Positions 35,998-46,035 of a DNA stretch of 64,000 nucleotides are shown piece by piece. Location: positions 980,001 through 1,044,000 of the forward strand of contig NZ_CP095740.1 in NCBI RefSeq assembly GCF_023078455.1, given 5' to 3'. The stretch's first letter is position 1; each line of letters begins with the position of its first letter. This stretch comes from Luteibacter aegosomatis (GTDB lineage Bacteria; Pseudomonadota; Gammaproteobacteria; Xanthomonadales; Rhodanobacteraceae). The position numbers and the translations under genes are program-made. Below the pieces are notes generated by a model. That model was not told the origin of the DNA, did no database searches, and was given only the letters and a program-made list of their open reading frames with translations.

Positions 35998-37089
35998 ATG
36001 GCATTCAACACCATCCCCGACATCCTCGAGGACATCCGCAACGGCCGCATGGTCGTGATCCTCGACGACGAGGATCGCGAGAACGAGGGCGACATCGTGA
36101 TGGCCGCCGAAAAGGTGCGCCCCGAAGACGTGAACTTCATGGTGAAGGAGGCGCGCGGCCTGCTGTGCCTCACCCTCACCGAACAGCGCACGCGCCAGCT
36201 CGGCCTGAAGCCGATGGTCAGCGACAACAACTCGCCGTTCCATACCAATTTCACGGTATCGATCGAGGCGGCCGAGGGCGTCACCACGGGCATTTCGGCG
36301 CACGATCGCGCGCGTACCATCCAGGTGGCCGCCGCGCGCGACGCGAAGCCCGCCGACATCACCATGCCCGGCCACATCTTCCCGCTCACGGCGCAGCCGG
36401 GCGGCGTGCTCACGCGCGCGGGCCACACCGAGGCGGGCTGCGATCTCGCCGCGATGGCGGGCCTGGAGCCGGCCTCGGTGCTGATCGAGATTCTCCACGA
36501 CGACGGCTCGATGGCGCGCCGCCCCGAGCTGGAAGCCTTCGCGGCGAAGCACGGGCTGAAGATCGGCACCATCGCCGACCTCATCCGCTACCGCCTGGAA
36601 ACCGAGAAGACCATCGAGCGCGTGCACGAGGAAGACGTCGATACCGAGTTCGGCGCGTTCCGCCTCGTGGCCTACCGCGACGGCATCCGTCGTGGCCTGC
36701 ACTTCGCGCTGACGCGCGGCAGCGTGGACGACGGCGAGCCCGTGCTCACCCGCGTGCACGTGCGCAACACGCTGTCCGACGTGCTGCACCTGCGCCGCGC
36801 CGACCTGGGGCAGACCGTCACCGAAGCCCTTCGCCGCATCGATGCGGCCGATCGCGGCGTGCTGCTGGTGCTGTCGGGCGAGGACACGCCCGATGCGTTG
36901 CTCGCCCGGTTGAAGGGCGAGCGTGCGCCGCTGGTCGCGCCGAAGGACGACCAGGAATGGCGTCAGCTCGGTCTGGGCGCGCAGATCCTCGCCGACCTGG
37001 GCGTGAAGCGCTTGCGCGTGATCGGTACGCCGCGCAAGTTCGTCGGCATCGCGGGGTTCGGGTTGGAAGTGGTGGATCAGGACTGCTGA
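35998..37089 (+). CDS. ribBA: 3,4-dihydroxy-2-butanone-4-phosphate synthase fused to a degenerate GTP cyclohydrolase II domain
   Basis: 363 residues. The RibB half (1-205) is intact: ILDDEDRENEGDIVMAAEKV near 21-40 (acidic Mg site), GLLCLTLT, and PGGVLTRAGHTEAGCDLA. The RibA-like half (206-363) has lost the zinc site: where active enzymes have VHSECLTGDVFGSxxCDCG, this protein reads VHVRNTLSDVLHLRRADLG, so the three cysteine ligands become N257, A268 and L270. It should make dihydroxybutanone phosphate but not hydrolyse GTP; a separate ribA is expected elsewhere. 16 bases after ribE. Confidence 0.95.
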   Translation: MAFNTIPDILEDIRNGRMVVILDDEDRENEGDIVMAAEKVRPEDVNFMVKEARGLLCLTLTEQRTRQLGLKPMVSDNNSPFHTNFTVSIEAAEGVTTGISAHDRARTIQVAAARDAKPADITMPGHIFPLTAQPGGVLTRAGHTEAGCDLAAMAGLEPASVLIEILHDDGSMARRPELEAFAAKHGLKIGTIADLIRYRLETEKTIERVHEEDVDTEFGAFRLVAYRDGIRRGLHFALTRGSVDDGEPVLTRVHVRNTLSDVLHLRRADLGQTVTEALRRIDAADRGVLLVLSGEDTPDALLARLKGERAPLVAPKDDQEWRQLGLGAQILADLGVKRLRVIGTPRKFVGIAGFGLEVVDQDC

Positions 37090-37171
37090 CCTCCATGCGA
37101 AAACCGGTTGGCGACGAATCCGGTTCTCGCCTCAGGTTGCCATCGCACCCCACACTCCGTATCAAGTAACG

Positions 37172-38089
37172 ATGACCTACGACATCCGCCTGATCGCCCC
37201 TTCCGGTTACCCGCACAACGTCGCCGCCATGCGGCGCGGCGTCGAGCGCCTGGAAGAGGACGGCCATCGCCTTTCCGGCCTCGACGTGCTCGACCGTCGC
37301 CACCTTCGCTTCGCCGGTACCGATGCCGAGCGTGCCGCCGACCTCAACGCGCTGGTCGACGGTCCGCTCCCCGACGTGGTGCTCGCCATCCGTGGCGGCT
37401 ACGGCGCGCATCCGCTGCTTCCGCTGCTCGACTACGACGGCCTGCGCCGCCTCGCCGGCGCGCCGGTGGCCCTGGTCGGCCATAGCGACTTCACGGCCCT
37501 GCAATGCGCCTTGCTGGCGTGCAGCGGCGTGGCGACGCTGGGCGGTCCGATGCTCGGCCCGGATTTCGGTGCGTCCGAACTCGATCCGCTCACGGCCAGC
37601 CACTTCTGGAACGTGCTCGCCTCCGATCGCGCCGAGGCGTCGTGGGACGCGCCGGAGACCGCCGATCTCGCGGTGGAAGGCACGATCTGGGGCGGCAACC
37701 TCGCCATGCTCACCAGCCTGGCCGGATCGCCGTATTTCCCCGGGATCGACGGCGGCATCCTGTTCATCGAAGACATCGCCGAGCCGCCCTACCGGGTGGA
37801 GCGCATGCTCTACCACCTCGTCCACGCGGGCGTGCTGAAGCGGCAGAAAGCCCTCGTGGTGGGCGACTTCACGAGCTACCGGGTCGCCGAGTACGACAAC
37901 GGTTACGACCTGCCGGTCACCTTCGAGCGGATCGCCGCCGCGACGGGCATTCCGCTGGTTCGCGGCCTGCCGTTCGGCCATGCGGCGGCCAAGCTCACCC
38001 TGCCTTTCGGTGTTTCCGGGCGCCTCGACGTGGCCGCCGGGCGGGCCCGTCTGGCCTTCGCCGGGCACCCGCGACCCAAAACCCCGTAA
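37172..38089 (+). CDS. ldcA: LD-carboxypeptidase (peptidase family S66)
   Basis: Removes the terminal D-Ala from murein tetrapeptides during peptidoglycan recycling. 305 residues. S66 motifs: [16 protein letters not shown] (glycine-rich loop), nucleophile serine in [14 protein letters not shown] near residue 106, the Glu region [17 protein letters not shown], and catalytic His in [14 protein letters not shown] near 270. No signal peptide: cytoplasmic, as expected. It sits between ribBA and ribH, an insertion into an otherwise standard order. Confidence 0.93.
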   Translation: MTYDIRLIAPSGYPHNVAAMRRGVERLEEDGHRLSGLDVLDRRHLRFAGTDAERAADLNALVDGPLPDVVLAIRGGYGAHPLLPLLDYDGLRRLAGAPVALVGHSDFTALQCALLACSGVATLGGPMLGPDFGASELDPLTASHFWNVLASDRAEASWDAPETADLAVEGTIWGGNLAMLTSLAGSPYFPGIDGGILFIEDIAEPPYRVERMLYHLVHAGVLKRQKALVVGDFTSYRVAEYDNGYDLPVTFERIAAATGIPLVRGLPFGHAAAKLTLPFGVSGRLDVAAGRARLAFAGHPRPKTP

Positions 38090-38135
38090 AATACCCGGCC
38101 GCCCGGCGGCCACCCCCGCCATCAGGACACCCCAC

Positions 38136-38603
38136 ATGAAGATCATCGAAGGCGATTTCGCCACTCCCAAGGGCCGTTTCGCCATCGTCGCCGGCCGTTT
38201 CAACGCGTTCGTCGTCGAACCGCTGGTGGATGGCGCGCGCGACGCGCTCGTGCGCCACGGCGTGAAGGACGACGCGATCGACCTCATCCGCGTGCCCGGC
38301 GCCTGGGAAATCGCGCAGGCGGCCTACAAGGTCGCCGCGTCGGGCAAGTACGCCGCCGTGATCGGCCTGGGCGCCGTGATCCGCGGTTCCACGCCGCACT
38401 TCGACTACGTGGCCGGCGAAGCCGCCAAGGGCCTGGGCCAGGCCGCCTACGCCTCCGGCGTGCCGGTGTGCTTCGGCGTGCTCACCACCGACAGCATCGA
38501 GCAGGCCATCGAGCGCGCGGGCACCAAGGCGGGCAACAAGGGCGCCGACGCGGCGATGGTCGCGATCGAGATGACCAACCTCTACGCGAAGCTCGGCCAA
38601 TGA
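38136..38603 (+). CDS. ribH: 6,7-dimethyl-8-ribityllumazine synthase
   Basis: Joins dihydroxybutanone phosphate and the ribitylaminouracil to lumazine. 155 residues. [20 protein letters not shown] near residues 18-37, [32 protein letters not shown] near 78-97 (catalytic His), and [20 protein letters not shown]. Stop overlaps nusB start by ATGA. Confidence 0.97.
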   Translation: MKIIEGDFATPKGRFAIVAGRFNAFVVEPLVDGARDALVRHGVKDDAIDLIRVPGAWEIAQAAYKVAASGKYAAVIGLGAVIRGSTPHFDYVAGEAAKGLGQAAYASGVPVCFGVLTTDSIEQAIERAGTKAGNKGADAAMVAIEMTNLYAKLGQ

Positions 38604-39049
38604 CCAACGTCCCCCCGCACGGCATCGACCTCCAGGCCCGTTCGCGCGCACGCCGTCGCGCGCTCCAGGCGCTCTATGCCTGGCAGGTGGGCGGTTCGAA
38701 GATGGGCAGCGTCATCGCGCAGTTCCGTCACGAGCAGGACATGGAAGTGGCCGACCTCGAATACTTCGAAGACATCCTGCGCGGCGTGGAGCAGCACGTG
38801 GCGGAACTCGACGAAGGCATCAAGCCCTTCGTCGACCGCGAAGTGGGCCAGATCGATCCCATCGAGCGCGCCGCGCTGCGCATGGGCGCGTATGAGCTGA
38901 AATATCGGCCCGACGTGCCCTACCGCGTGGTGATCAACGAAGCGGTGGAAGCCACCAAGCGCTTCGGGGCCGACCATGGCCACAGCTATGTGAACGGCGT
39001 GCTGGACAAACTCGCGACGCACTGGCGTACGGCCGAAAAGCGATCCTGA
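38600..39049 (+). CDS. nusB: Transcription antitermination factor NusB
   Basis: Binds boxA RNA with NusE for rRNA antitermination. 149 residues, all-helical: [20 protein letters not shown] at the N-terminus, [40 protein letters not shown] and [20 protein letters not shown]. Overlaps ribH (ATGA), the common ribH-nusB coupling. Confidence 0.97.
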   Translation: MTNVPPHGIDLQARSRARRRALQALYAWQVGGSKMGSVIAQFRHEQDMEVADLEYFEDILRGVEQHVAELDEGIKPFVDREVGQIDPIERAALRMGAYELKYRPDVPYRVVINEAVEATKRFGADHGHSYVNGVLDKLATHWRTAEKRS

Positions 39050-39073
39050 TGCTCCACCCCTGAGGGAGCACGC

Positions 39074-40027
39074 ATGGAATTCGACCTGATCGAACGCATC
39101 CGCCGGCACACCGACGTCAACCGCGACGACGTGGCGACCGGCATCGGCGACGACGCGGCCGTCGTCGCCGTCCCGGCCGGTCGTGAACTCGCGATCGCCG
39201 TGGACACCCTCGTGGAAGGGGTGCACTTTCCCGTGGGTACGGCGCCCGCTGACATCGGCTGGAAAGCCCTCGCCGTCAATCTTTCCGACCTGGCCGCGAT
39301 GGGCGCGACCCCCGCATGGGCCTTGCTCGCGCTCACGCTGCCCACCTCCGACGAAGCCTTCGTCGACGGGCTGGCGCGGGGCTTCGCCGAACTCGCCACG
39401 CCGTATCGTCTCGCCCTGATCGGCGGCGACACCACGCGCGGTCCGCTCACGGTCACCGTCGCCGTGCATGGGTTCACCGCGCCCGGCGAAGCCCTGCTGC
39501 GCTCCGGCGCGCGCGTGGGCGACGTCGTGATGGTCACCGGCACGCTGGGCGACGCCGCCGCGGGTCTGCGCTGCCTCGCCGAAGCGGACGCGTCGCCCTA
39601 TGTCGCGCTCGTCGAACGGCTCAACCGGCCCACGCCGCGCGTGAGCGCGGGCCAGGCGCTGCGTGGCATCGCCACGGCCTGCATCGACGTCTCCGACGGC
39701 CTGGTCGCCGACCTCGGCCACCTCTGCGCGCGGAGCGGCGTGGGTGCCGAGATCGACGTCGCGATGTTGCCGCGCTCGTCGGCCATGCTCGCCCATTTCC
39801 ACGATGCCGACGCCATCGATTTCGCCCTGGGCGGCGGCGACGACTACGAGTTGTGCTTTACCGTGCCCGCCGATCGCGCGAACGAGGTGGCCGCCGATCT
39901 CGCCCGCATCGGTGGCGGTGCCACGCGGATCGGCCGCGTGGTGGAGGGTGCGGGCGTGCACGTGATCGATGCGTCGGGTCAGGCGGTCGCCCCGGTGCGC
40001 GCCGGCTGGAACCACTTCGCCGCATGA
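39074..40027 (+). CDS. thiL: Thiamine-monophosphate kinase
   Basis: ATP-dependent phosphorylation of thiamine phosphate to thiamine diphosphate. 317 residues, AIR-synthase-like fold: MEFDLIERIRRHTDVNRDDV, GIGDDAAVVAVPAGRELAIA, TLVEGVHFPVGTAPADIGWK, LSDLAAMGATPAWALLALTL, LIGGDTTRGPLTVTVAVHG and IDVSDGLVADLGHL. Follows nusB and overlaps pgpA by ATGA, the standard nusB-thiL-pgpA order. Confidence 0.97.
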   Translation: MEFDLIERIRRHTDVNRDDVATGIGDDAAVVAVPAGRELAIAVDTLVEGVHFPVGTAPADIGWKALAVNLSDLAAMGATPAWALLALTLPTSDEAFVDGLARGFAELATPYRLALIGGDTTRGPLTVTVAVHGFTAPGEALLRSGARVGDVVMVTGTLGDAAAGLRCLAEADASPYVALVERLNRPTPRVSAGQALRGIATACIDVSDGLVADLGHLCARSGVGAEIDVAMLPRSSAMLAHFHDADAIDFALGGGDDYELCFTVPADRANEVAADLARIGGGATRIGRVVEGAGVHVIDASGQAVAPVRAGWNHFAA

Positions 40028-40521
40028 GTACCAAATACGTTCTCGACGCGGCGGACCGCCGCCGGCTGCTCGCTTCGCCGGCGGGATGGATCGCCTGCGG
40101 GTTCGGCTCGGGCCTGGTGCCGAAGGCCCAGGGCACGGCCGGCTCGCTCGCCGCGCTGGTGCCGTGGCTCCTGCTGCGCGGCCTGCCGCTGTCGGTATGG
40201 CTGTCGATCATCGTGCTGTCGTTCGCGCTGGGCGTGTGGGCGTGCGATGTCGCCGGTCGACGGATCGGCGTGGACGACCATCGCAGCCTCGTCTGGGACG
40301 AATTCGTGGGCCAGTGGGTGGCGTTGCTGCCCGCGCTGTGGGCCCCTTGGTGGGCCGTCATCCCGGGTTTCGTGCTGTTCCGTCTCTTCGACGTGGCCAA
40401 GCCACCGCCGATCGGCTGGTTCGACCGCCGGGTGAAGGGCGGCCTGGGTGTGATGCTCGACGACCTCATCGCCGGTATCTTCGCCGCGGTGGTGCTTCGC
40501 ATCGTGCTGTCCTTCGTCTGA
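40024..40521 (+). CDS. pgpA: Phosphatidylglycerophosphatase A
   Basis: Inner-membrane enzyme dephosphorylating phosphatidylglycerol phosphate. 165 residues. FGSGLVPKAQGTAGSLAALV near residue 27, the membrane helix pair, and VWDEFVGQWVALLPALWAPW and FVLFRLFDVAKPPPIGWFDR, then GGLGVMLDDLIAGIFAAVVL carrying the acidic metal-binding residues. Last gene of the rib/nusB/thiL transcription unit; the next gene follows after 10 bases. Confidence 0.96.
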   Translation: MSTKYVLDAADRRRLLASPAGWIACGFGSGLVPKAQGTAGSLAALVPWLLLRGLPLSVWLSIIVLSFALGVWACDVAGRRIGVDDHRSLVWDEFVGQWVALLPALWAPWWAVIPGFVLFRLFDVAKPPPIGWFDRRVKGGLGVMLDDLIAGIFAAVVLRIVLSFV

Positions 40522-40531
40522 GGAAACCGCC

Positions 40532-41494
40532 ATGGAATACCGTCGCCTGGGCTCCACCGGCCTGAAGCTGTCCGCGCTGTCGTACGGCGCCTGGGTCACC
40601 TTCGGCCGGCAGGTGGGGCGTTCGGATGCGCGCGAGCTGATCGCGCTGGCCTACGATCACGGCGTGAACTTCTTCGACAACGCCGAAACGTATAACGCCG
40701 GTGACGCCGAGCGGCTGATGGGTGACGTGATCGCCGACCTGCGCCTGCCCCGCGACGCGTATTGCGTGTCGAGCAAGGTGTATTTCGGCGCGACCGCGGA
40801 TCCCAGGCCCACCCAGAAAGGCCTGTCGCGCAAGCACGTGTTCGATGCCTGCCACCAGGCCTTGCAGCGTTTGCGGGTGGATTACCTCGACCTCTACTTC
40901 TGCCACCGTCCCGATCCGGATACGCCCGTGCTGGAGACGGTGTGGGCGATGGACACGCTGGTGCGCCAGGGCAAGGTGCTCTACTGGGGCACCAGCGAAT
41001 GGCCGGCCGAGCGCATCGACGAGGCGCATCGCGTGGCGCGCGAGCACGGACTCGTGCCGCCCTCGATGGAGCAGCCGCAGTACAACCTGCTGCATCGCGA
41101 TCGCGTGGAGCGGGAATACGTGCCGCTGTATGCCGACCACGGCATGGGCACCACGATCTGGTCGCCGCTGGCGTCCGGGCGGTTGACCGGCAAATACAAC
41201 GATGGCGTGCCGGCGGATTCGCGTCTGGGACATCCGGATTACGCGTGGTTGCGCGATCAGCTGCTCGGCGACGAAGCGGCGTCGAAGAAAATCCGCGCGC
41301 TGGCGGCGGTCGCCGACGACCTGGGTATTCCGATGGCTCGGATGGCGCTCGCCTGGTGCCTGAAGAATCCGAATGTGTCCACGGTGATTCTCGGGGCGAG
41401 CAAGACGCATCAGTTGGAAGAGAACCTGATGGCGCTGGACGCCGTGCCCTTGCTCGACGATGCCGTCATGGCACGCATCGAAGCCGCGCTCTGA
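40532..41494 (+). CDS. Aldo/keto reductase, Kv-beta-like (AKR6/AKR14) family
   Basis: 320 residues, TIM barrel. Catalytic tetrad visible as Asp and Tyr in NFFDNAETYNAGDAERLMG (residues about 46-64), Lys in CVSSKVYFGAT (about 82) and His in LYFCHRPDPDTP (about 124). The motif RHTQLEENLMALD-like end (ASKTHQLEENLMALD) and MARMALAWCLKNPNVSTVIL are typical of potassium-channel beta-subunit-like reductases and of E. coli YghZ. NADPH-dependent; physiological carbonyl unknown. Follows pgpA by 10 bases, so possibly cotranscribed with the riboflavin operon. Confidence 0.92.
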   Translation: MEYRRLGSTGLKLSALSYGAWVTFGRQVGRSDARELIALAYDHGVNFFDNAETYNAGDAERLMGDVIADLRLPRDAYCVSSKVYFGATADPRPTQKGLSRKHVFDACHQALQRLRVDYLDLYFCHRPDPDTPVLETVWAMDTLVRQGKVLYWGTSEWPAERIDEAHRVAREHGLVPPSMEQPQYNLLHRDRVEREYVPLYADHGMGTTIWSPLASGRLTGKYNDGVPADSRLGHPDYAWLRDQLLGDEAASKKIRALAAVADDLGIPMARMALAWCLKNPNVSTVILGASKTHQLEENLMALDAVPLLDDAVMARIEAAL

Positions 41495-41498
41495 CCAG

Positions 41499-41619
41499 TT
41501 CGCCGATGCGATCGGCTCCTACCCCTTCGGTAGCCGGGTGATCGAAGACTGGCAGCCGAACAGGCCAGGTCTACCGATATCCCGCTACCCAAGGGGTGGG
41601 AGCCGATCGCATCGGCGAA
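41499..41619. repeat. GCTCCCACCC-type inverted repeat between convergent aldo/keto reductase and rsmE
   Basis: Arms TTCGCCGATGCGATCGGCTC and GAGCCGATCGCATCGGCGAA with a 50-base loop; inner palindrome GCCGAT-GCG-ATCGGC (ACG in other copies, with the matching change in the opposite arm). Starts 5 bases after the aldo/keto reductase stop and ends 19 before the rsmE stop. Confidence 0.9.
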
Positions 41620-41637
41620 CCCGAGCGAAGCGAAGCA

Positions 41638-42372
41638 TCAAACGTCGCCGTACAACGCCTGCAACGCCGCGATCGCCGCCAACCCCGCCGTCTCGGTACG
41701 CAAGATGCGCGGCCCCAGCCGCAGCCCGGTAAAGCCCGCGCTCGCCAGCGCCGCCCGGTCGCGCTCCCCGAAGCCGCCCTCGGGCCCGATCGCCAGCACC
41801 GCGGCGTCGCGCAGCCCCAGCTCCGCCGGCCGCTTCGTCCCTTCGGGCAGCAACGCCAACCGCATCGGTCCACCGTCACCGAGCGACGACAGCCACGCCG
41901 CCAACGGCACCGCGGGCTCGATCACCGGCACCCGCGCCCGCCCCGACTGCTCGCACGCGCTCGACGCCACCGCCCGCCAGTGCGCCAGGCGTTTTTCGGC
42001 ACGCGCCGCATCCAGTTTCACTTCCGAACGCTCGGTGACCAGCGGCACGATGCGCGCGACACCCAGCTCGGTGGCCTTCTGCACGATCAGGTCCATCTTT
42101 TCGCCGCGTGCCACGCCCTGGGCCAGCGTGAGCGACAGCGGCGATTCGTTGTCGAGGACGCGGCCGTCGCCGACCGTCGCGCGCACTTCGCGCTTGCCGA
42201 CGGCGCTCAGCACCGCGTCGTACTCCATGCCGTCGTCGCCGGCGAACAGCACCACGGGCGCACCCACGTCCAGGCGCAACACGCGCGCCACGTGTTCGCC
42301 GGCCTGGGCGGGAAGGGTGATGTCGGCACCGCTCGCCAGCGGCATGTCGGCGTGGATTCGGATGGTTCGCAT
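41638..42372 (-). CDS. rsmE: 16S rRNA (uracil1498-N3)-methyltransferase RsmE
   Basis: SPOUT-class methyltransferase, 244 residues. N-terminal PUA-like part (RIHADMPLASGADITLPAQA, EHVARVLRLDVGAPVVLF), then the knot: LAQGVARGEKMDLIVQKATE, LGVARIVPLVTERSEVKL, AVLAIGPEGGFGERDRAALA and LGPRILRTETAGLAAIAALQ. Start at 42372 or 42381; TACAAT on the minus strand (about 42385-42380) so close to the start suggests a short leader or leaderless mRNA. Adjacent to bioA as in other Xanthomonadales. Confidence 0.95.
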   Translation of the reverse strand: MRTIRIHADMPLASGADITLPAQAGEHVARVLRLDVGAPVVLFAGDDGMEYDAVLSAVGKREVRATVGDGRVLDNESPLSLTLAQGVARGEKMDLIVQKATELGVARIVPLVTERSEVKLDAARAEKRLAHWRAVASSACEQSGRARVPVIEPAVPLAAWLSSLGDGGPMRLALLPEGTKRPAELGLRDAAVLAIGPEGGFGERDRAALASAGFTGLRLGPRILRTETAGLAAIAALQALYGDV

Positions 42373-42434
42373 GGTGCGCATTGTAGCCAGCCGCGGGCCG
42401 GGCTATCGTCGCCGGGGTCACGAAGGAGCCCGAT

Positions 42435-43061
42435 ATGCCGATCGTCTGGTACTTCGATTTCGTCTCGCCGTTCTGCTGGCTGCAATGGCCGGCCATCCGC
42501 CGCCTGGCGCAGGAGCGCGAGGTGACGCTGCGGCCCATGCTGTTCGGGGCCCTGCTCAAGCAGATGGATCAGCGCGGCCCCGCCGAGATCCCGCGCAAAC
42601 GCGAATTCACCTATCGCCATGCGCTATGGCGGGCACGGCGGAGGGGCATGCCGCTGAAATTCCCGCCCTCCCACCCGTTCAATCCCCTGCCGGCGCTGCG
42701 CCTGTGCGTGGCGGCGGGTGCGAGCGTGGAAACGGTGGGCAGCCTCTTCGAGTGGCTATGGGTTCATGGCCGCGCGGGCGACAGCCTCGAGGCGCTGGCG
42801 CCGCTGGCCACCTCGCTGGGCATCGACGACATGCGGGCCGCGCTGTCGTCGCCGGAGGTGAAGGCGACGCTCCAGGCCAACTTCGAGGAGGCCATGCGCC
42901 ACGGGGTGTATGGCGTGCCCACGCTGGCCATCGGCGGCGAGCTGTTCTGGGGCGAGGACGCGCACGATTTCGCGATGGATTACCTGCGCGATCCGGGACT
43001 GTTCGCCGACGGCGAAATGGCCCGTCTCGGCGAACTCCCCGTCGGCCTGTCGCGCGTCTAG
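42435..43061 (+). CDS. 2-hydroxychromene-2-carboxylate isomerase family (DsbA-fold/kappa GST) protein
   Basis: 208 residues. Thioredoxin-like fold with helical insertion: IVWYFDFVSPFCWLQWPAIR at the N-terminus (Ser in the active-site position instead of a CxxC pair), FPPSHPFNPLPALRLCVAAG, and C-terminal VYGVPTLAIGGELFWGEDAH (cis-proline loop). Members isomerise hydroxychromene carboxylates with glutathione in naphthalene breakdown, but most genomic copies are glutathione-dependent enzymes of unknown role. The stop shares the CTAG with the stop of convergent bioA (4-base overlap). Confidence 0.88.
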   Translation: MPIVWYFDFVSPFCWLQWPAIRRLAQEREVTLRPMLFGALLKQMDQRGPAEIPRKREFTYRHALWRARRRGMPLKFPPSHPFNPLPALRLCVAAGASVETVGSLFEWLWVHGRAGDSLEALAPLATSLGIDDMRAALSSPEVKATLQANFEEAMRHGVYGVPTLAIGGELFWGEDAHDFAMDYLRDPGLFADGEMARLGELPVGLSRV

Positions 43062-44437
43062 GCCACCGCCTTTTCGATGCCCGCGATGGCCGTGTCGACC
43101 ATGAAATCGATCTCGTCGGGCGTGATCACATAGGGCGGCATGAAGTAGACGACGTTGCCCAGCGGCCGCAACAGCGCGCCGTGTTCCAGGCCATGCCGGT
43201 AGACGCGAAGACCGCGCCGGTCGCCGGACGGGAAGGGCGCGCGCGAGGCCTTGTCGGCCACCAGTTCGACGGCGGCGATCATGCCGGTCTGGCGCACGTG
43301 ACCCACATGCGGGTGGTCGGCCAGGGGGGCGATGCGGCGCGCGAGGTGGGCGGCCAGCTCGCGGTTGCGTTCCAGCACCGGATCGTCGCGGAAGATCTTC
43401 AGCGTGGCGGTGGCCGCGCGGCAGGCGAGCGGGTTGCCGGTGTAGCTGTGCGAATGCAGGAAAGCCTTGCCGGCCGCGTATTCCGCGTAGAAGGCCTGGT
43501 AGACGTCGTGCGTGGTGACCACCGCCGACAACGGCAGGAAGCCGCCGGTAAGTCCTTTCGACAGGCACATGAAGTCGGGCGAGATGCCCGCCTGCTCGCA
43601 GGCGAACAACGTGCCGGTGCGGCCGAACCCCACGGCGATCTCGTCGGCGATCAGGTGCACGTGGAACTCGTCGCATAGCGCGCGCAGGCCGGCGAGGTAC
43701 GAGGCGTCGTACATGCGCATGCCGCCCGCGCATTGCACCAGCGGTTCGACGATGACGGCGCAGGTCTCGTGCGCATGACGCTCCAGCAGCGAACGCATCT
43801 CGCCCAGGCGGCGCGTGGCGATCTCCCGCGGCGTTTCGCCCGGCTCGCCCTCGAAGGTATCGGGCGAGGGCGCGAGTTCCGGCGTGAGCAGTAGCGGCGC
43901 ATACGTGGTGCGGTAGAGCGCCACGTCGCTCACCGAGAGCGCGCCCAGCGTTTCGCCGTGATAGCTGCCGGTCAGCGCGATGAAGCGCGTTTTCTCGCCG
44001 TGGCCGCGATTGAGCCAGTAATGGAAGCTCATCTTCAGCGCCACCTCGACGGCGGCCGAACCGTTGTCGGCGAGGAACACGCGATCCAGGCCCGCCGGCG
44101 TGATCCGCACCAGTTCCTCGGCCAGCTCCACCGCCGGCTCGTGGGTGAATCCCGCGAAGATCACGTGTTCCAGGCGGTCGAGCTGGTCTTTCAGCGCGGC
44201 GCCGATGCGCGGTTCGGCGTGGCCGAAGAGGTTGGTCCACCAGGAACTCACGGCGTCGAGGTAGCGTTTGCCGTCGGTGCCGACCAGCCATGCCCCTTCG
44301 CCCCGCAGGACGGGTACCATCGGTAGGGTTTCGTGGTCGTGCATCTGGGTGCAAGGGTGCCAGAGCACGGAAAGATCGCGCGCTGCCAGCGCGCCGGGCC
44401 GCGGGGCGGCGAAAAGGGTGTCGTTCATCCGCCCCAT
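43058..44437 (-). CDS. bioA: Adenosylmethionine-8-amino-7-oxononanoate aminotransferase
   Basis: Biotin synthesis: converts KAPA to DAPA using S-adenosylmethionine as amino donor. 459 residues, class III aminotransferase. WHPCTQMHDHETLPMVPVLR and DGKRYLDAVSSWWTNLFGHA near the N-terminus, FADNGSAAVEVALKMSFHYW-type PLP site (VFLADNGSAAVEVALKMSFH), GSYHGETLGALSVSD, LIADEIAVGFGRTGTLFA and the PLP lysine in MCLSKGLTGGFLPLSAVVTT. Start at 44437 chosen for AAGGCGG upstream; the ATG at 44428 is an alternative. The gspN gene is divergent. Confidence 0.95.
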   Translation of the reverse strand: MGRMNDTLFAAPRPGALAARDLSVLWHPCTQMHDHETLPMVPVLRGEGAWLVGTDGKRYLDAVSSWWTNLFGHAEPRIGAALKDQLDRLEHVIFAGFTHEPAVELAEELVRITPAGLDRVFLADNGSAAVEVALKMSFHYWLNRGHGEKTRFIALTGSYHGETLGALSVSDVALYRTTYAPLLLTPELAPSPDTFEGEPGETPREIATRRLGEMRSLLERHAHETCAVIVEPLVQCAGGMRMYDASYLAGLRALCDEFHVHLIADEIAVGFGRTGTLFACEQAGISPDFMCLSKGLTGGFLPLSAVVTTHDVYQAFYAEYAAGKAFLHSHSYTGNPLACRAATATLKIFRDDPVLERNRELAAHLARRIAPLADHPHVGHVRQTGMIAAVELVADKASRAPFPSGDRRGLRVYRHGLEHGALLRPLGNVVYFMPPYVITPDEIDFMVDTAIAGIEKAVA

Positions 44438-44476
44438 GATCCGCCTTGCATGGCCTGCTCTCAAGTGAGGTGCCTG

Positions 44477-45246
44477 TTGAAGTGGTTCCGTCGGATCGCC
44501 GTTGCGATCGTGCTGCTGGCGCTGTGTGCCGGCGTGTTCTACTGGTTCCTGCCCGCGCGGCTGGCCGCATCGTTCATCGAGCAGCGCGCGCGCGGGCTCA
44601 CGCTCGACGGCGTCTCGGGCACCGCGTGGGACGGCCATGCGGCGCGAGTGGTCTCGGCCGGCGGCCATGACCTGGGCGCGCTCGATTGGACCCTGGGTCG
44701 CGACGCCATCCTCGGTCGCATCCACCTGGGCCTCCATCTGGAAGGGACCTCAGGACGTGTGGACGCCCATATCGACCGCACGGAACCGGATCGCACCCTC
44801 CTGAGCGGCATCGATTTCCGTCTCGACGCCGCCGCCCTGGCCGGCCCGGCCCTGCCGCGCGAACTGGTGCCCCGTGGCACGGTGGAAGGCCGAGTGCCCC
44901 GCGCGGAATTGCAGGGCAACTGGCCCATGGAACTCGACGCCGAGGTGCGCTGGCTGCGGGCGGCGGTCAGGACGCCGGAGGGCTACGTCGACCTGGGCGG
45001 CATCGCGCTCGAAGCGCAAAGCCGCGCGGGAGTACTCCGGGGGCGCCTGGCCGACGACGGCGACGGAGCGCTCGGCGTCGATGCGGCCCTGGCCGGTTCG
45101 CCGTTGGGCTGGCGCCTGGCGGGCAAGCTCGCGCCACGCATCCAGGACACCGCACTGACCCATCTCATCGCCCGCTTCGGCCCCGTGGGCCGCGACGGTA
45201 ACGTCATCCTCGACCGCAAGGCCGGCCTCGCGCCCGCGACCACGCC

Positions 45247-45250
<4 letters not shown>
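44477..45250 (+). CDS. gspN: Type II secretion system protein N (GspN)
   Basis: 257 residues: one N-terminal membrane anchor (LKWFRRIAVAIVLLALCAGV then FYWFLPARL) and a periplasmic beta domain of the T2SSN family (RARGLTLDGVSGTAWDGHAA, LDWTLGRDAILGRIHLGLHL). Minor inner-membrane platform component of type II secretion. The start is uncertain: TTG at 44477 has GAGG six bases upstream; the ATG at 44450 and CTG at 44474 are alternatives. No other T2SS gene is in the window, and the stop overlaps the next gene by ATGA. Confidence 0.75.
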
Positions 45251-46031
<781 letters not shown>

Positions 46032-46035
<4 letters not shown>

